Source: JAABVD01 sp965204545 (GTDB lineage Bacteria > Verrucomicrobiota > Verrucomicrobiia > Opitutales > UBA2995). Taken from it: 64,000 bases of DNA. This document shows, piece by piece, positions 24,768 through 33,625 of the stretch (positions are counted from its first letter, which is position 1; every line of letters begins with the position of its first letter). Position numbers and translations under genes: made by a program. Below the pieces are notes generated by a model. It saw only the letters and a program-made list of their open reading frames with translations. It did no database searches and was not told the DNA's origin. The DNA lies in contig CBDBFA010000003.1 of assembly GCA_965204545.1 (NCBI GenBank), forward strand, positions 3,162,001 to 3,226,000, read 5' to 3'.

Positions 24768-26717
24768 TCAGGCTTTGGGGGAAGAAAGGCGCGCCAAATC
24801 TTTGGAGGATGTTTTGACCGAAGCCAATATTTTGGCCTGGAGTTGGTCGATCAAATTCTCGTCATCCAAACCATTGAACCTTCTCAATTCGGGAATGGAG
24901 GATCCGTGGTCGATAAATCGATCGGGCCAGCCGATGCGTTCTACAGCAATGGATACCTGGTGACGGTTGAGGCATTCCAGAACGGCGCTGCCGAAACCAC
25001 CCTGAAGGACGTGGTCCTCGAAGGTAACGATGAGTGAGGCTCGATCGCTTTGCCGGCACAGGAGCGCTTCATCGACAGGTTTGACAAATCGGGCGTTTAC
25101 CACCCCGATGTTCCGCCCGCATTTTTCCTCCAGTATGGAGGCGAGGCGGAGGGCATCTTGCACCCACGGCCCCAATGCCCAGAATTGAATATCGCTACCT
25201 TCGCGGAGGATTTCCGCCTTACCTACCTTCAGGGTGACCGGTTCCTCTTTGATGGGGATTCCCACCGCGGTTCCGCGCGGCCAGCGTATGAAGACCGGTT
25301 GGGGGCAATCCAAAGCGGTATGGAGCATATCGACTTGTTCATCCTCATCTTTTGGTTGCATCACCAACGCATTGGGAACACAACGCAGGTAAGCCAGATC
25401 GAACATGCCGTGGTGGGTCGGACCGTCGTTAGGGGACAGGCCGGCGCGGTCCAGGCAAAATACCACGGGAAGGTTTTGCAGGCAGACATCGTGAATAATG
25501 GGATCGTAGGCCCGCTGAAGGAAAGTGGAATAGATGGCGACCACCGGCTTTTTCCCTTTGCATGCCAATCCCGCCGCGAACAAAACGGCGTGCTCCTCAG
25601 CTATTCCCACATCGAAAAATTGCCCGGGTAGTTTTTTCTTCAGGATATTCAGTCCGGTCCCCGAGGGCATGGCGGCGGTGATCCCCAAGATATCGGGATC
25701 TCGCTGGGCCATCTGGGTCAGGTGTTTTCCGAAGACATTCTGGTAGGAGGGCGGGGATTTGACCTTGGGAGCGGGAGCCTGTCCCGTGTCCGGATCGAAG
25801 GGACCGACCCCGTGAAACCGTTCGGGTTGGCTGATTGCCACATCGTAGCCGTGACCTTTTTCAGTAACGAGGTGCAATATTATGGATTCGGACGATGTTT
25901 TGGCAAAGGTCAGGTATTTGTGCAGGAGGTTGAAATCGTGCCCGTCGATGGGGCCGAGGTAACGCAGTCCCAATTGTTCGAACAAAGAAGAGGGTACGAA
26001 GAGATCTTTGACATCCTTTCCTATCTTATCACTGATTTGAAGGATGGAATCGCCACCCGGGAGTTTCTTGAGAAAACTTTCCAGGTCCTGGTGCAGGCGG
26101 TTGTAGAGGGGGTTGGTAATCAACTCGGCCAAATACTTAGGGATTGCCCCCACATTCTTGGCAATGGACCACTCGTTGTCGTTGAGAATCACGATGAGTT
26201 TACCTGTGGAAGGCACGATATTGTTAAGCGCTTCCATTGTGATACCGCAGGTAAGAGAGGCATCCCCGATGATGGCCACCACGTTCTCATCCGTTTGGTT
26301 CAGGTCGCGGGCTGTGGCCATTCCCAGAGCGGCCGAAAGCGCGGTACCGGCATGGCCGGCTCCGTAGCTGTCGTGGTCGCTCTCCGACTGGCTCAGAAAT
26401 CCGCTGTATCCACCCGTTTTCCGGATTTTTGAGAATCCTTTGCCTTGGCGTCCGGTGAGCAGCTTGTGGACGTAACCCTGATGGGCCACGTCGAAAACGA
26501 GAGGATCCTTGGGGCTGTTGAAAACCCGATGGAGGACGATGGTCAGTTCCACCACACCCAGGTTTGGCCCGATGTGCCCCCCATTGATGGAGGTGACTTC
26601 AATGAGCATTTCTCTTATTTCCTGGGCCAGCAGGGGAAGTTCCTCCGGTTTCAGGGCCTTAACATCCTCGGGACCCTCGATGGTGGGCAAAATTTGCTTT
26701 GTAGAAGATTCAGACAT
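24768..26717 (-). CDS. dxs: 1-deoxy-D-xylulose-5-phosphate synthase
   Basis: A 649-residue TPP-dependent enzyme that condenses pyruvate and glyceraldehyde-3-phosphate in the first step of the MEP isoprenoid pathway. The TPP and Mg site is IIGDASLTCGITMEALNNI, where GDAS..C replaces the commoner GDGS..G. The transketolase-like pyrimidine domain has DRAGLSPNDGPTHHGMFDLAYL. The C-terminal domain (VTFEDHVLQGGFGSAVLE) is complete. It lies 45 bases after xseB on the same strand, an arrangement common in bacteria. The prenyl synthase at 31735 acts later in the same pathway. Confidence 0.96.
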   Translation of the reverse strand: MSESSTKQILPTIEGPEDVKALKPEELPLLAQEIREMLIEVTSINGGHIGPNLGVVELTIVLHRVFNSPKDPLVFDVAHQGYVHKLLTGRQGKGFSKIRKTGGYSGFLSQSESDHDSYGAGHAGTALSAALGMATARDLNQTDENVVAIIGDASLTCGITMEALNNIVPSTGKLIVILNDNEWSIAKNVGAIPKYLAELITNPLYNRLHQDLESFLKKLPGGDSILQISDKIGKDVKDLFVPSSLFEQLGLRYLGPIDGHDFNLLHKYLTFAKTSSESIILHLVTEKGHGYDVAISQPERFHGVGPFDPDTGQAPAPKVKSPPSYQNVFGKHLTQMAQRDPDILGITAAMPSGTGLNILKKKLPGQFFDVGIAEEHAVLFAAGLACKGKKPVVAIYSTFLQRAYDPIIHDVCLQNLPVVFCLDRAGLSPNDGPTHHGMFDLAYLRCVPNALVMQPKDEDEQVDMLHTALDCPQPVFIRWPRGTAVGIPIKEEPVTLKVGKAEILREGSDIQFWALGPWVQDALRLASILEEKCGRNIGVVNARFVKPVDEALLCRQSDRASLIVTFEDHVLQGGFGSAVLECLNRHQVSIAVERIGWPDRFIDHGSSIPELRRFNGLDDENLIDQLQAKILASVKTSSKDLARLSSPKA

Positions 26718-26762
26718 GGGTAGGGGTACAAGTTATTCCAGTTATGGATAGGCGAAACGGTT

Positions 26763-27053
26763 TCATGGGCCGGGGTCGAAGTTCTCGAAGCCGGGTTGGC
26801 CGGCCTTTTCGCGCAATTTTTCGATTTTCAACTCTGCTTGGTTGAGTCGCTTATGGCAAACTTTCAACAGGGAAGTCCCCTCCTCGTATTTTTCCACCAA
26901 TTTTTCCAAGGGGACGTTCCCTGACTCCAATTCCTCGATGACGGTTTCCAGGTTTTTCAAGGCTGCCTCAAAGGCCAATTCCATTGCGTCAGTTTTACTC
27001 ACGCGGATCAGATTGGAGGTTTGGGCTGAGTATTTCAACACAATCCATTCCAA
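26763..27053 (-). CDS. xseB: Exodeoxyribonuclease VII small subunit
   Basis: A 96-residue partner of XseA, which degrades single-stranded DNA in both directions. The core FEAALKNLETVIEELESGNVPLEKLVEKYEEG...LKVCHKRLNQAELKIEKL is the family signature and forms a helical hairpin. The ATG at 27053 has GGAAG six bases upstream, but it gives about 20 extra N-terminal residues compared with relatives; GTG 27002 or ATG 26984 are alternatives. It is first in the xseB-dxs operon; xseA is not in the window. Confidence 0.92.
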   Translation of the reverse strand: MEWIVLKYSAQTSNLIRVSKTDAMELAFEAALKNLETVIEELESGNVPLEKLVEKYEEGTSLLKVCHKRLNQAELKIEKLREKAGQPGFENFDPGP

Positions 27054-27115
27054 TTAATTCTTCCGATCTGAAATCTTGAATCGTTCCGAATGGTTTCCTA
27101 GTTTTTTCGGTTTTC

Positions 27116-28360
27116 ATGAATTGGTTACTGTCTCTTTTTTTAGTTTTGCTGGTTTTGAATGTCTTCAAATCCCTCTTTTTGGACCTCCTCAACCGAAGGA
27201 ACATTCGGAAAAACAGCGGGGAGGTACCGGAGGCTTTTGGCCAAGTCATGGACAAGTCCACCTACCAAAGAAGCGTGGCCTACTCATTGGAAAAAAATCG
27301 CCTGGGGATGATTACCGCCGTTTTTGACGCCTTGGTTCTGGCTCTGGTTATCTGTCTGGAATTCCTGCCTTTCTTGTGGGTCGAATGGGGCGGTTTTTTT
27401 GGGCAATCGATCTGGTCCGGGGCGGCTTATCTGGTGGCCGTCACCTTTATGCTGGGGTTGCCGAATCTGCCCTTCGACTGGTACGACACCTTCAAGTTGG
27501 AGGAAAGGTATGGATTCAATAAGAGCAGCATCGGTCTGTGGATTTCGGATAAAGCCAAAGGGGTCCTTATTGGTCTGGCCATCGGATTCCCCATGATTTG
27601 CCTATTGCTGAAAATGGTCGACTGGATGGGCCGATTTTGGTGGTTGTGGGGGTTTGTCGCGGTACTGCTGTTCCAATTGCTCATGATCGTGCTTTATCCA
27701 AAGTTGATTCTACCGCTCTTCAACAAGCTCGAGCCATTGGAAGAGGGGGAGTTGAAGACCTCCCTCATGGAGTTGGCCGATCGAGCGGGCTTCGCCGCCC
27801 GGACCATAGAAATTATGGATGGAAGCAAGCGGTCCGGGCACTCCAACGCCTTTTTTACCGGGTTCGGGAGATTTCGTCGCATCGTATTGTACGATACGCT
27901 GATGGAGCAATTGGAAGCCGGCGAATTGAAGGCCGTCCTGGCCCATGAAATCGGCCATTACAAACTGGGCCATTTTCCCAAGAGGATCGCCCTCTCGGCC
28001 ATCGGGCTTTTCGTTGCTTTCGGGTGCATTGCCTACTTGGCTGAGAGCAATTGGTTTTACCAAGGGTTTGGATTTGAAACGACCAGTATCGCCCCGGCTT
28101 TCCTGTTGGTCGCCCTCCTGAGCGGTTTGATAACTTCGTGGTTGACCCCACTTTTCAGCATGTTGTCCAGAAAGCATGAATACGAAGCCGACGCATTTGC
28201 TAAAAAAGCCCTGGGCGAGCCCTTATCCCTGGTCGGCGCCCTTCGGAAATTAAACCAAAAAAATCTCAGCAACCTGACTCCCCATCCCCTTTACAGTGCA
28301 TTTTATTACTCACATCCCACTTTGCTGGAACGGGAAAAAGCGCTTTTGGCGACCTCTTGA
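27116..28360 (+). CDS. M48 (Ste24-like) membrane metalloprotease
   Basis: A 414-residue integral membrane zinc protease resembling CAAX prenyl protease 1. The zinc motif HEIGHYKLGHF begins at His277 and the third ligand is the Glu of RKHEYEADAFAKK. Several membrane helices precede and flank the active site. The N-terminal domain signature LPNLPFDWYDTFKLEERYGFN is characteristic of the peptidase M48 N-terminal region. In bacteria it is thought to act in membrane protein quality control. It is divergent from xseB. Its 3' end overlaps the next gene by 65 bases as called. Confidence 0.94.
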   Translation: MNWLLSLFLVLLVLNVFKSLFLDLLNRRNIRKNSGEVPEAFGQVMDKSTYQRSVAYSLEKNRLGMITAVFDALVLALVICLEFLPFLWVEWGGFFGQSIWSGAAYLVAVTFMLGLPNLPFDWYDTFKLEERYGFNKSSIGLWISDKAKGVLIGLAIGFPMICLLLKMVDWMGRFWWLWGFVAVLLFQLLMIVLYPKLILPLFNKLEPLEEGELKTSLMELADRAGFAARTIEIMDGSKRSGHSNAFFTGFGRFRRIVLYDTLMEQLEAGELKAVLAHEIGHYKLGHFPKRIALSAIGLFVAFGCIAYLAESNWFYQGFGFETTSIAPAFLLVALLSGLITSWLTPLFSMLSRKHEYEADAFAKKALGEPLSLVGALRKLNQKNLSNLTPHPLYSAFYYSHPTLLEREKALLATS

Positions 28361-29276
28361 CCTTCGCGCCCTGGGAGCCGTTGGGTTTGGTCTCCTGATA
28401 TTTATCCTGTCCGTTCGGGCCGAAACGACCCGTCTGCGCGTGGCCACTTACAACCTGCGCAACTATCTGGAGGTAGATCGTTGGGTGGATGGGAGTTATC
28501 GCCCGAATTATCCCAAACCTGAAGTGGAAAAAACGGCCTTGAGGAAGGTGTTGCTCGAGGTAAGACCGGACATCCTGATATTGCAAGAAATGGGGCCTGA
28601 ACCGTTCTTGATGGAGTTGCAGCGGGACTTGAGAATGGAGGGCCTGGAGTTGCCCCATGCCTACTTGGCTCGCGGTTCGGACGAAGAGCGTCACGTGGCT
28701 TTGTTGAGCCAGGTGAAACCGGTTGCTTTGAGAACCCACGAGGACCTGGAATTCAATTATTTCGGGGAAATGATCCCGGTTAAACGGGGTATTCTGGAAG
28801 CGGTCTTTCAGCACGGGCTGTGGAGTTGGAAGGTGTACGGCTTGCACCTCAAGAGCAGATGGACCGACGTGGCGGACGATCCTTTATCGGCGCAACGGCG
28901 CCGGTCGGAAACTCTGGCGATCCGGAAGCGCGTAATGCAACGGCATGAAGAGGACCAATTGCCCTATATTCTGGCTGGTGATTTAAACGACGTGCGCAGC
29001 AACAGTCCCGTTCGCCTGTTGCAAAACCGCGGCAAGACCCAGGTGGCCAGCATGGTGGAATGCTGGGACAGCCGCGAGGAAGTATGGACCTACTTCTATG
29101 CAAAGGAGGAAACCTACAGCCGGGTGGATTACGTATTTCTAAGTCCGGATTTTCCCGCTCAGGTGAAAGATGGCCATGGCCACATATTTGATGCCGCCGG
29201 TTCACTTGACGGCAGCGACCACCGGCTGGTCTGGATGGATTTGGAGTTCGGGAGGTACACGGTCACAGATGGCTGA
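28296..29276 (+). CDS. Endonuclease/exonuclease/phosphatase-family protein
   Basis: A 326-residue protein of the DNase I-like metal-dependent phosphodiesterase superfamily. Motifs are LRVATYNLRN, DILILQEMG (metal Glu), YILAGDLNDVRS (Asp/Asn), RVDYVFLSPDF and LDGSDHRLVWMDL (catalytic His). A hydrophobic stretch GAVGFGLLIFILSVRA near residues 27-42 looks like a signal peptide preceded by an overlong n-region, so the real start may lie inside the annotated overlap with the M48 gene, though no better in-frame start codon was seen. It is coupled to hemW by an 8-base overlap. Whether it cleaves DNA, lipids or phosphoesters cannot be told. Confidence 0.88.
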   Translation: MHFITHIPLCWNGKKRFWRPLDLRALGAVGFGLLIFILSVRAETTRLRVATYNLRNYLEVDRWVDGSYRPNYPKPEVEKTALRKVLLEVRPDILILQEMGPEPFLMELQRDLRMEGLELPHAYLARGSDEERHVALLSQVKPVALRTHEDLEFNYFGEMIPVKRGILEAVFQHGLWSWKVYGLHLKSRWTDVADDPLSAQRRRSETLAIRKRVMQRHEEDQLPYILAGDLNDVRSNSPVRLLQNRGKTQVASMVECWDSREEVWTYFYAKEETYSRVDYVFLSPDFPAQVKDGHGHIFDAAGSLDGSDHRLVWMDLEFGRYTVTDG

Positions 29277-30414
29277 GGCGACACCAAGACGGCTCGGTCT
29301 GTATTGTCACATTCCGTTTTGCGCCAGCAGTTGTGATTTCTGTGCCTTTTACCGGGAGAAGCCGCGCCGGGCGGATCTGGAATCTTACCTGGATGGCATG
29401 GAGGAGGAATTGGACTGGATGCAGTCGGATCACTCCTTCGACACCATATTCTGGGGTGGAGGAACACCAAGCCTGCTGCCGGCGAAAGATCTCGAGCGCC
29501 TGGGCCGGGCCGTCCTGGAAAACGGCGGAGGTCGGGCTGAGGAATGGACCGTGGAGATGGCCCCCGGCACGGTAAAACCGGATAAACTCGAGGTTTTGAA
29601 AGCGCTGGGTGTAAACCGGATATCCATGGGAGTGCAGAGTTTCAACGAGCATTTCCTGGAAGTCCTGGGCCGCCGACATGGCCCCAAGCAGGTCTATCGT
29701 GCCTATGATTGGATCCGACGGGCCGGTTTCACAAATGTAAACCTCGACCTCATGATCGCCCTGCCCGGTCAAGGGATGGAAGATTTGCTGGGAGATCTGG
29801 AAGAGGCCTGCCGGTTGGACCCGGATCACATTTCCGCTTACGGTCTGACCTTCGAGGAAGACACCGTGTTATGGGCAAAACTGGCCAAGGGGGAAGTGCG
29901 GTGGGACGAGGACAGGGAAGCAGACCTGTATGAAGCAGCTTGGGACTTTCTTCCGGCCCACGGTTACCGCCAATACGAAATCAGCAACTTTTGCCGACCC
30001 GACTTCCCCTGCCGCCACAACCTCGATACCTGGAGAATGGAGGAGTGGATTGGAATCGGTCCCTCGGCAGCATCCCAATTTGGGGGATTTCGTTACAGCA
30101 ATGCGGCCGATCTGCGCATTTGGCTGGGTCAGACGCGGGTTGAAGCAGGGGACCGCCATGAAGTCAGGTTATTGACGGACTCCGAACTCCTGGAAGACGC
30201 TGTTCTCTTTGGGCTCAGAATGGAAAAGGGTGTTTCCTTCAATGAATTGTCGGGGCGGTTTCCGCAGTATCGAGTGGAAGCCCTTTCACCCTTTTTCGAA
30301 TTCCTGAACGGGGAAGGGCTGGCCACCTTTGTGGATGGGGATCGGGTGAGGTTGACCCGGCCGGGCAAACTGCTGGCCGACCGGATAGGGGTGGAATTTC
30401 TAAATTCTCTATAG
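29269..30414 (+). CDS. hemW: Radical SAM haem chaperone HemW
   Basis: A 381-residue protein starting at ATG 29269 (the open frame extends 99 bases upstream into the previous gene and is not used). The 4Fe-4S/SAM motif is CASSCDFC in GLYCHIPFCASSCDFCAFY. ILWGGGTPSLL-type glycine-rich (FWGGGTPSLLP) and NRISMGVQSFNEHFLEVLGRRH follow. The short N-terminus with CHIPFC and the C-terminal HemW domain (RHNLDTWRMEEWIGIGPSAAS) favour HemW, which delivers haem, over true HemN coproporphyrinogen dehydrogenase. Haem genes hemF and hemE are a few kb away on the other strand. Confidence 0.88.
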   Translation: MAEATPRRLGLYCHIPFCASSCDFCAFYREKPRRADLESYLDGMEEELDWMQSDHSFDTIFWGGGTPSLLPAKDLERLGRAVLENGGGRAEEWTVEMAPGTVKPDKLEVLKALGVNRISMGVQSFNEHFLEVLGRRHGPKQVYRAYDWIRRAGFTNVNLDLMIALPGQGMEDLLGDLEEACRLDPDHISAYGLTFEEDTVLWAKLAKGEVRWDEDREADLYEAAWDFLPAHGYRQYEISNFCRPDFPCRHNLDTWRMEEWIGIGPSAASQFGGFRYSNAADLRIWLGQTRVEAGDRHEVRLLTDSELLEDAVLFGLRMEKGVSFNELSGRFPQYRVEALSPFFEFLNGEGLATFVDGDRVRLTRPGKLLADRIGVEFLNSL

Positions 30415-30424
30415 GTTATCAGTC

Positions 30425-31717
30425 ATGTTGGACGCAATTGCTAGTTGGTTGGATGGCTTGGGCCTTTCCCAAGGACAAATGGATTTCGTAGAAGCGGCGA
30501 TGGGATTGGCCGGAATCGCGCTGGTTGCCCTGATTCTCAATTTTTTGGCAAAACAGTTGATTAAGCGAATGGTGAATCCGCTCATCAGGCGGAGCAGGAC
30601 GGAATGGGATGACGTGCTGTTAGAGCATAAAGTATTCGTTCGCCTGTCCCACCTCGCCCCGGCTATCCTCATCAACTGGTTGGCGCCCGTAATTTTTGCC
30701 GGCAGGGAGGGTTATATTCTGGCCCTTGGGATGGCCGTCAACATCTACCTGGTTGTCATTTTTATTGGGGTGGTCTGCGCTTTGCTCAATGCGGCGGTCG
30801 ACTTCTACAAGCGATCGGACAAAGCTCGCCGTATTCCCCTGAAGGGATTTGTCCAGGGGATCAAGCTGGTTTTATACCTCATCGGCCTCATCCTGATCCT
30901 GTCGATCGCCTTTGACAAATCGCCCCTTTATTTTTTTTCCGGGCTGGGGGCGCTTACGGCCGTTCTATTGCTCGTTTTCAAGGATGCCATTCTCGGAATG
31001 GTCGCCGGAATCGAGATTTCGGTAAACAACCTGGTGAAGGTGGGGGATTGGGTGGAAATGCCGAAATACCAGGCAGATGGCGACGTTGTGGACGTGACCC
31101 TGACCATGGTGAAGGTTCAGAACTGGGATAAGACAATAACCAATATTCCCTCTTATGCCCTCATATCCAATTCCTTTAAAAACTGGCGGGGAATGTCCGA
31201 ATCGGGCGGCCGCCGCATCAAGCGTTCCCTCCATGTCGACATGAACAGCATAGGGTTCGTCGATAATGAACTTCTCGACCGATTCAGGCGTTACGAGTTG
31301 CTTAGACCTTACCTCGATGAAAAAGTGAAGGAGGTCGATACCTACAATAAGGAGAAAAAGGCGGATCTCTCGGAGATGATCAATGGCCGACGGATCACCA
31401 ACATCGGCACATTTCGGGCCTATTGTGTAGCCTATTTGAGGAGCCGGCCGGACATTCATAAGGACAGGACTTTCCTCATTCGGCAACTTGAACCCACATC
31501 CCAGGGATTGCCCTTGGAGATTTACGTATTTTGCAAAGACATTCGATGGGTTTATTACGAGGGTATTCAGTCCGACATATTTGACCACCTCTTGGCGGTT
31601 ATCCCGCAATTTGACCTCAAAGTTTATCAGCGTCCCAGTGGGAAGGACCTGGAAAACTTGAAAGTGGGGGAAACGCGGGGGAAGGGATCGAACCTTGAGC
31701 GTTCCCTCGATAGATGA
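30425..31717 (+). CDS. MscS-family mechanosensitive channel (YbdG/MscM-like)
   Basis: A 430-residue inner-membrane channel. About four membrane helices (IALVALILNFLAKQLI, NIYLVVIFIGVVCALLNAAV, GIKLVLYLIGLILILSI, GLGALTAVLLLVFKDAILGMVAGIEI) precede the MscS beta domain (VKVGDWVEMPKYQADGDVVDVTLTMVKVQNWD). The RTEWDDVLLEHKVFVRLSHLAPA segment and long cytoplasmic tail are typical of the YbdG branch, which responds to moderate osmotic down-shift. It follows hemW by 10 bases and may be co-transcribed. Confidence 0.92.
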   Translation: MLDAIASWLDGLGLSQGQMDFVEAAMGLAGIALVALILNFLAKQLIKRMVNPLIRRSRTEWDDVLLEHKVFVRLSHLAPAILINWLAPVIFAGREGYILALGMAVNIYLVVIFIGVVCALLNAAVDFYKRSDKARRIPLKGFVQGIKLVLYLIGLILILSIAFDKSPLYFFSGLGALTAVLLLVFKDAILGMVAGIEISVNNLVKVGDWVEMPKYQADGDVVDVTLTMVKVQNWDKTITNIPSYALISNSFKNWRGMSESGGRRIKRSLHVDMNSIGFVDNELLDRFRRYELLRPYLDEKVKEVDTYNKEKKADLSEMINGRRITNIGTFRAYCVAYLRSRPDIHKDRTFLIRQLEPTSQGLPLEIYVFCKDIRWVYYEGIQSDIFDHLLAVIPQFDLKVYQRPSGKDLENLKVGETRGKGSNLERSLDR

Positions 31718-31734
31718 TCGCGAAGGCGGTGAAG

Positions 31735-32625
31735 TTACCGGATCCGGTGTTCCAGGAATGCTATCAGTTCCAGCAGAAAAGTGGTATCGCCGGGTAGTTC
31801 CCGGCAAAGTCGTTTGGCCTGTTCGGTATGGGCTCCGGCTTGCGCCCGGGCCCCTTCCAAACCAAAAAAATCGATATAGGTGGCCTTCCCGCAGTCCTGG
31901 TCTGAACCGGCCGGTTTGCCCAATGTCTCATCGTCGGAGGTGGCATCCAGAATATCGTCGATGATTTGAAAGGTAAGGCCCACACATTTGCCGATGAGAA
32001 CGAGAGATTGGATTTCCCGCTCGGGGGCATGGCCAATGCGGGCTCCCATTGTCATGGCGGCAGTGATCAAGGCCGCGGTTTTGTTGAGGTGGATGTTCTC
32101 CAATTGTTCGGAGGTATAGGCTGTCCTTTCCCCGAGAAGGTCTTCCATTTGTCCGCCGATCAACCGTCGGCTGCCCGAAGCGATACTCAGGTCCCTAATG
32201 AGGGCATTTCCCAGGGCGGGAGTATGCCGATAGTGCTTTCCGAGCAGTTCGAAAGAGTAAGTCAACAGCGCGTCGCCGGCCAGAATGGCGGTAGCCTCAT
32301 CGAAATGGGTGTGGCAGGTCGGTTTACCGCGGCGCAGACTGCTGTCATCCATCCCGGGAAGATCATCGTGCACAAGCGAATAGGTGTGAACGCATTCCAG
32401 GGCTACCGCCGCCGGAACGGGGTCTTCCACCGGGTCGAAAAGATCGGCCGAGGCCAACAACAGAACCGGACGCAAACGTTTTCCACCCGCTCCCAGACTG
32501 TAGCGCATGGCCCCGTGTAAACGGGACGGCGGGGTTACTGCAGGCGGAATGAGTTGTTCAATTCCCTGTTCAACACGCTTCCTGTAGAGGTTGAGCGTTG
32601 ATTTAAATTTTTTTTCCGTAAACAT
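31735..32625 (-). CDS. ispA: Polyprenyl synthase (farnesyl/geranylgeranyl diphosphate synthase)
   Basis: A 296-residue trans-prenyl transferase that extends DMAPP with IPP units. The first Asp-rich motif is DDLPGMDDSSLRRG and the second is IIDDILDATSD; LRPVLLLASADL holds the Arg region. The two extra residues in the first motif (DDLPGMD) and overall length match bacterial IspA-type short-chain synthases. Product length cannot be fixed by eye. Its start is only 24 bases from the divergent DUF4013 gene. Confidence 0.93.
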   Translation of the reverse strand: MFTEKKFKSTLNLYRKRVEQGIEQLIPPAVTPPSRLHGAMRYSLGAGGKRLRPVLLLASADLFDPVEDPVPAAVALECVHTYSLVHDDLPGMDDSSLRRGKPTCHTHFDEATAILAGDALLTYSFELLGKHYRHTPALGNALIRDLSIASGSRRLIGGQMEDLLGERTAYTSEQLENIHLNKTAALITAAMTMGARIGHAPEREIQSLVLIGKCVGLTFQIIDDILDATSDDETLGKPAGSDQDCGKATYIDFFGLEGARAQAGAHTEQAKRLCRELPGDTTFLLELIAFLEHRIR

Positions 32626-32649
32626 AGCACCTTCACGCTGGCATGGATC

Positions 32650-33237
32650 ATGGACTCTATTGAGAAAGTTTTAGGAAATATTTTCAAGTCGCCGGGTGCT
32701 TGGGCCAAGATTTTGGTGGGCACCTGCCTGTCCATTATTCCCGTCTTGAATTTCTTTGCCCTGGGTTACATCTACCGCTTCACCCTGCAAATTCGCCAGG
32801 GTTACCGGATTGAATTGCCGGAATGGGATAATTGGAAGGATCTTTTCCTCGATGGCTTGAAATTCTTTCTGCTCCAACTTGTCTGGATGGGGATACCCGT
32901 CTTGATTGGCAGTTTTATCTATTCGATAGTGAGGGTGGTGGCCGATGATTTTGGAAAATTGGCCCTTATGATGAGTATTCCAATCGGGTTTGCTCTGGTG
33001 GCGGCAAGTCTATTTTGTTTCCAGACCTTCGAATCCTTCAAGGACGCGCTGGATTTGAACAAAATCATGCGGATGTTCAGGATTACCTTCAAGTTCGGAC
33101 TCCTCCCCCTCCTGGCTGCTTGCGGGATTTTCTGGCTGGCCGGCATGCTGTCAATTCTACTTCTTTTTTCCATCAGCCTCCTGATCTTTGCCTATTTCAC
33201 TTCTCTTTTCCGCGCCTTGGAAAAAGGATTCCTGTGA
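32650..33237 (+). CDS. DUF4013-like membrane protein
   Basis: A 195-residue integral membrane protein of unknown function with four or five hydrophobic helices (about residues 18-45, 75-100, 105-125 and 150-190). The N-terminus FKSPGAWAKILVGTCLSIIPVLNFFALGYIYR and the motif LPEWDNWKDLFLDGLK match what I recall of the DUF4013 family (ending GYxxR, then LPxWDD). No catalytic residues are apparent. The divergent prenyl synthase start is 24 bases away. Confidence 0.8.
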   Translation: MDSIEKVLGNIFKSPGAWAKILVGTCLSIIPVLNFFALGYIYRFTLQIRQGYRIELPEWDNWKDLFLDGLKFFLLQLVWMGIPVLIGSFIYSIVRVVADDFGKLALMMSIPIGFALVAASLFCFQTFESFKDALDLNKIMRMFRITFKFGLLPLLAACGIFWLAGMLSILLLFSISLLIFAYFTSLFRALEKGFL

Positions 33238-33277
33238 GAAAATCCCGGCTGAGGACTAGGAACAATCCCTGAACATC

Positions 33278-33580
33278 ATGCCCACTTACGATTACGTGTG
33301 CTCTTCCTGTGAGGACGAATTCGAGTTTTTTCAATCCATGACGGCCGATCCGTTAACGCGCTGCCCTACTTGCTCGGATGGGGCTCTTCGGCGGAAAATT
33401 GGAATCGGTGCGGGAATCATCTTCAAGGGAAGCGGATTTTACCAAACCGATTACAAGAATTCCGGGAGGCCCACCGAGACCACTGCTGCCAAGAAAGAGG
33501 ACAAGAACGAAAGGAAAAATGATGGAGGCGGTGGAGATTGCAGCCATGCCGGCGGCTGTGCTTGCTCGAATAACGGTTGA
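33278..33580 (+). CDS. FmdB-family zinc-ribbon protein
   Basis: A 100-residue small protein. The N-terminal 40 residues are the FmdB/CxxC zinc ribbon (MPTYDYVCSSCEDEFEFFQSM...RCPTCSDG), with two CxxC knuckles. GAGIIFKGSGFYQTDYKN is the typical continuation. The tail is Lys/Glu/Asp-rich, ending in a Cys/His/Gly cluster (CSHAGGCACSNN) that could bind metal. Its function is unknown despite the 'regulatory protein' name of the family. It may be co-transcribed with the DUF4013 gene, 40 bases upstream. Confidence 0.92.
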   Translation: MPTYDYVCSSCEDEFEFFQSMTADPLTRCPTCSDGALRRKIGIGAGIIFKGSGFYQTDYKNSGRPTETTAAKKEDKNERKNDGGGGDCSHAGGCACSNNG

Positions 33581-33625
33581 TCCCCCTTCTCCAAATGGCG
33601 TTTTGGAGGATCATTTTAATAGTTT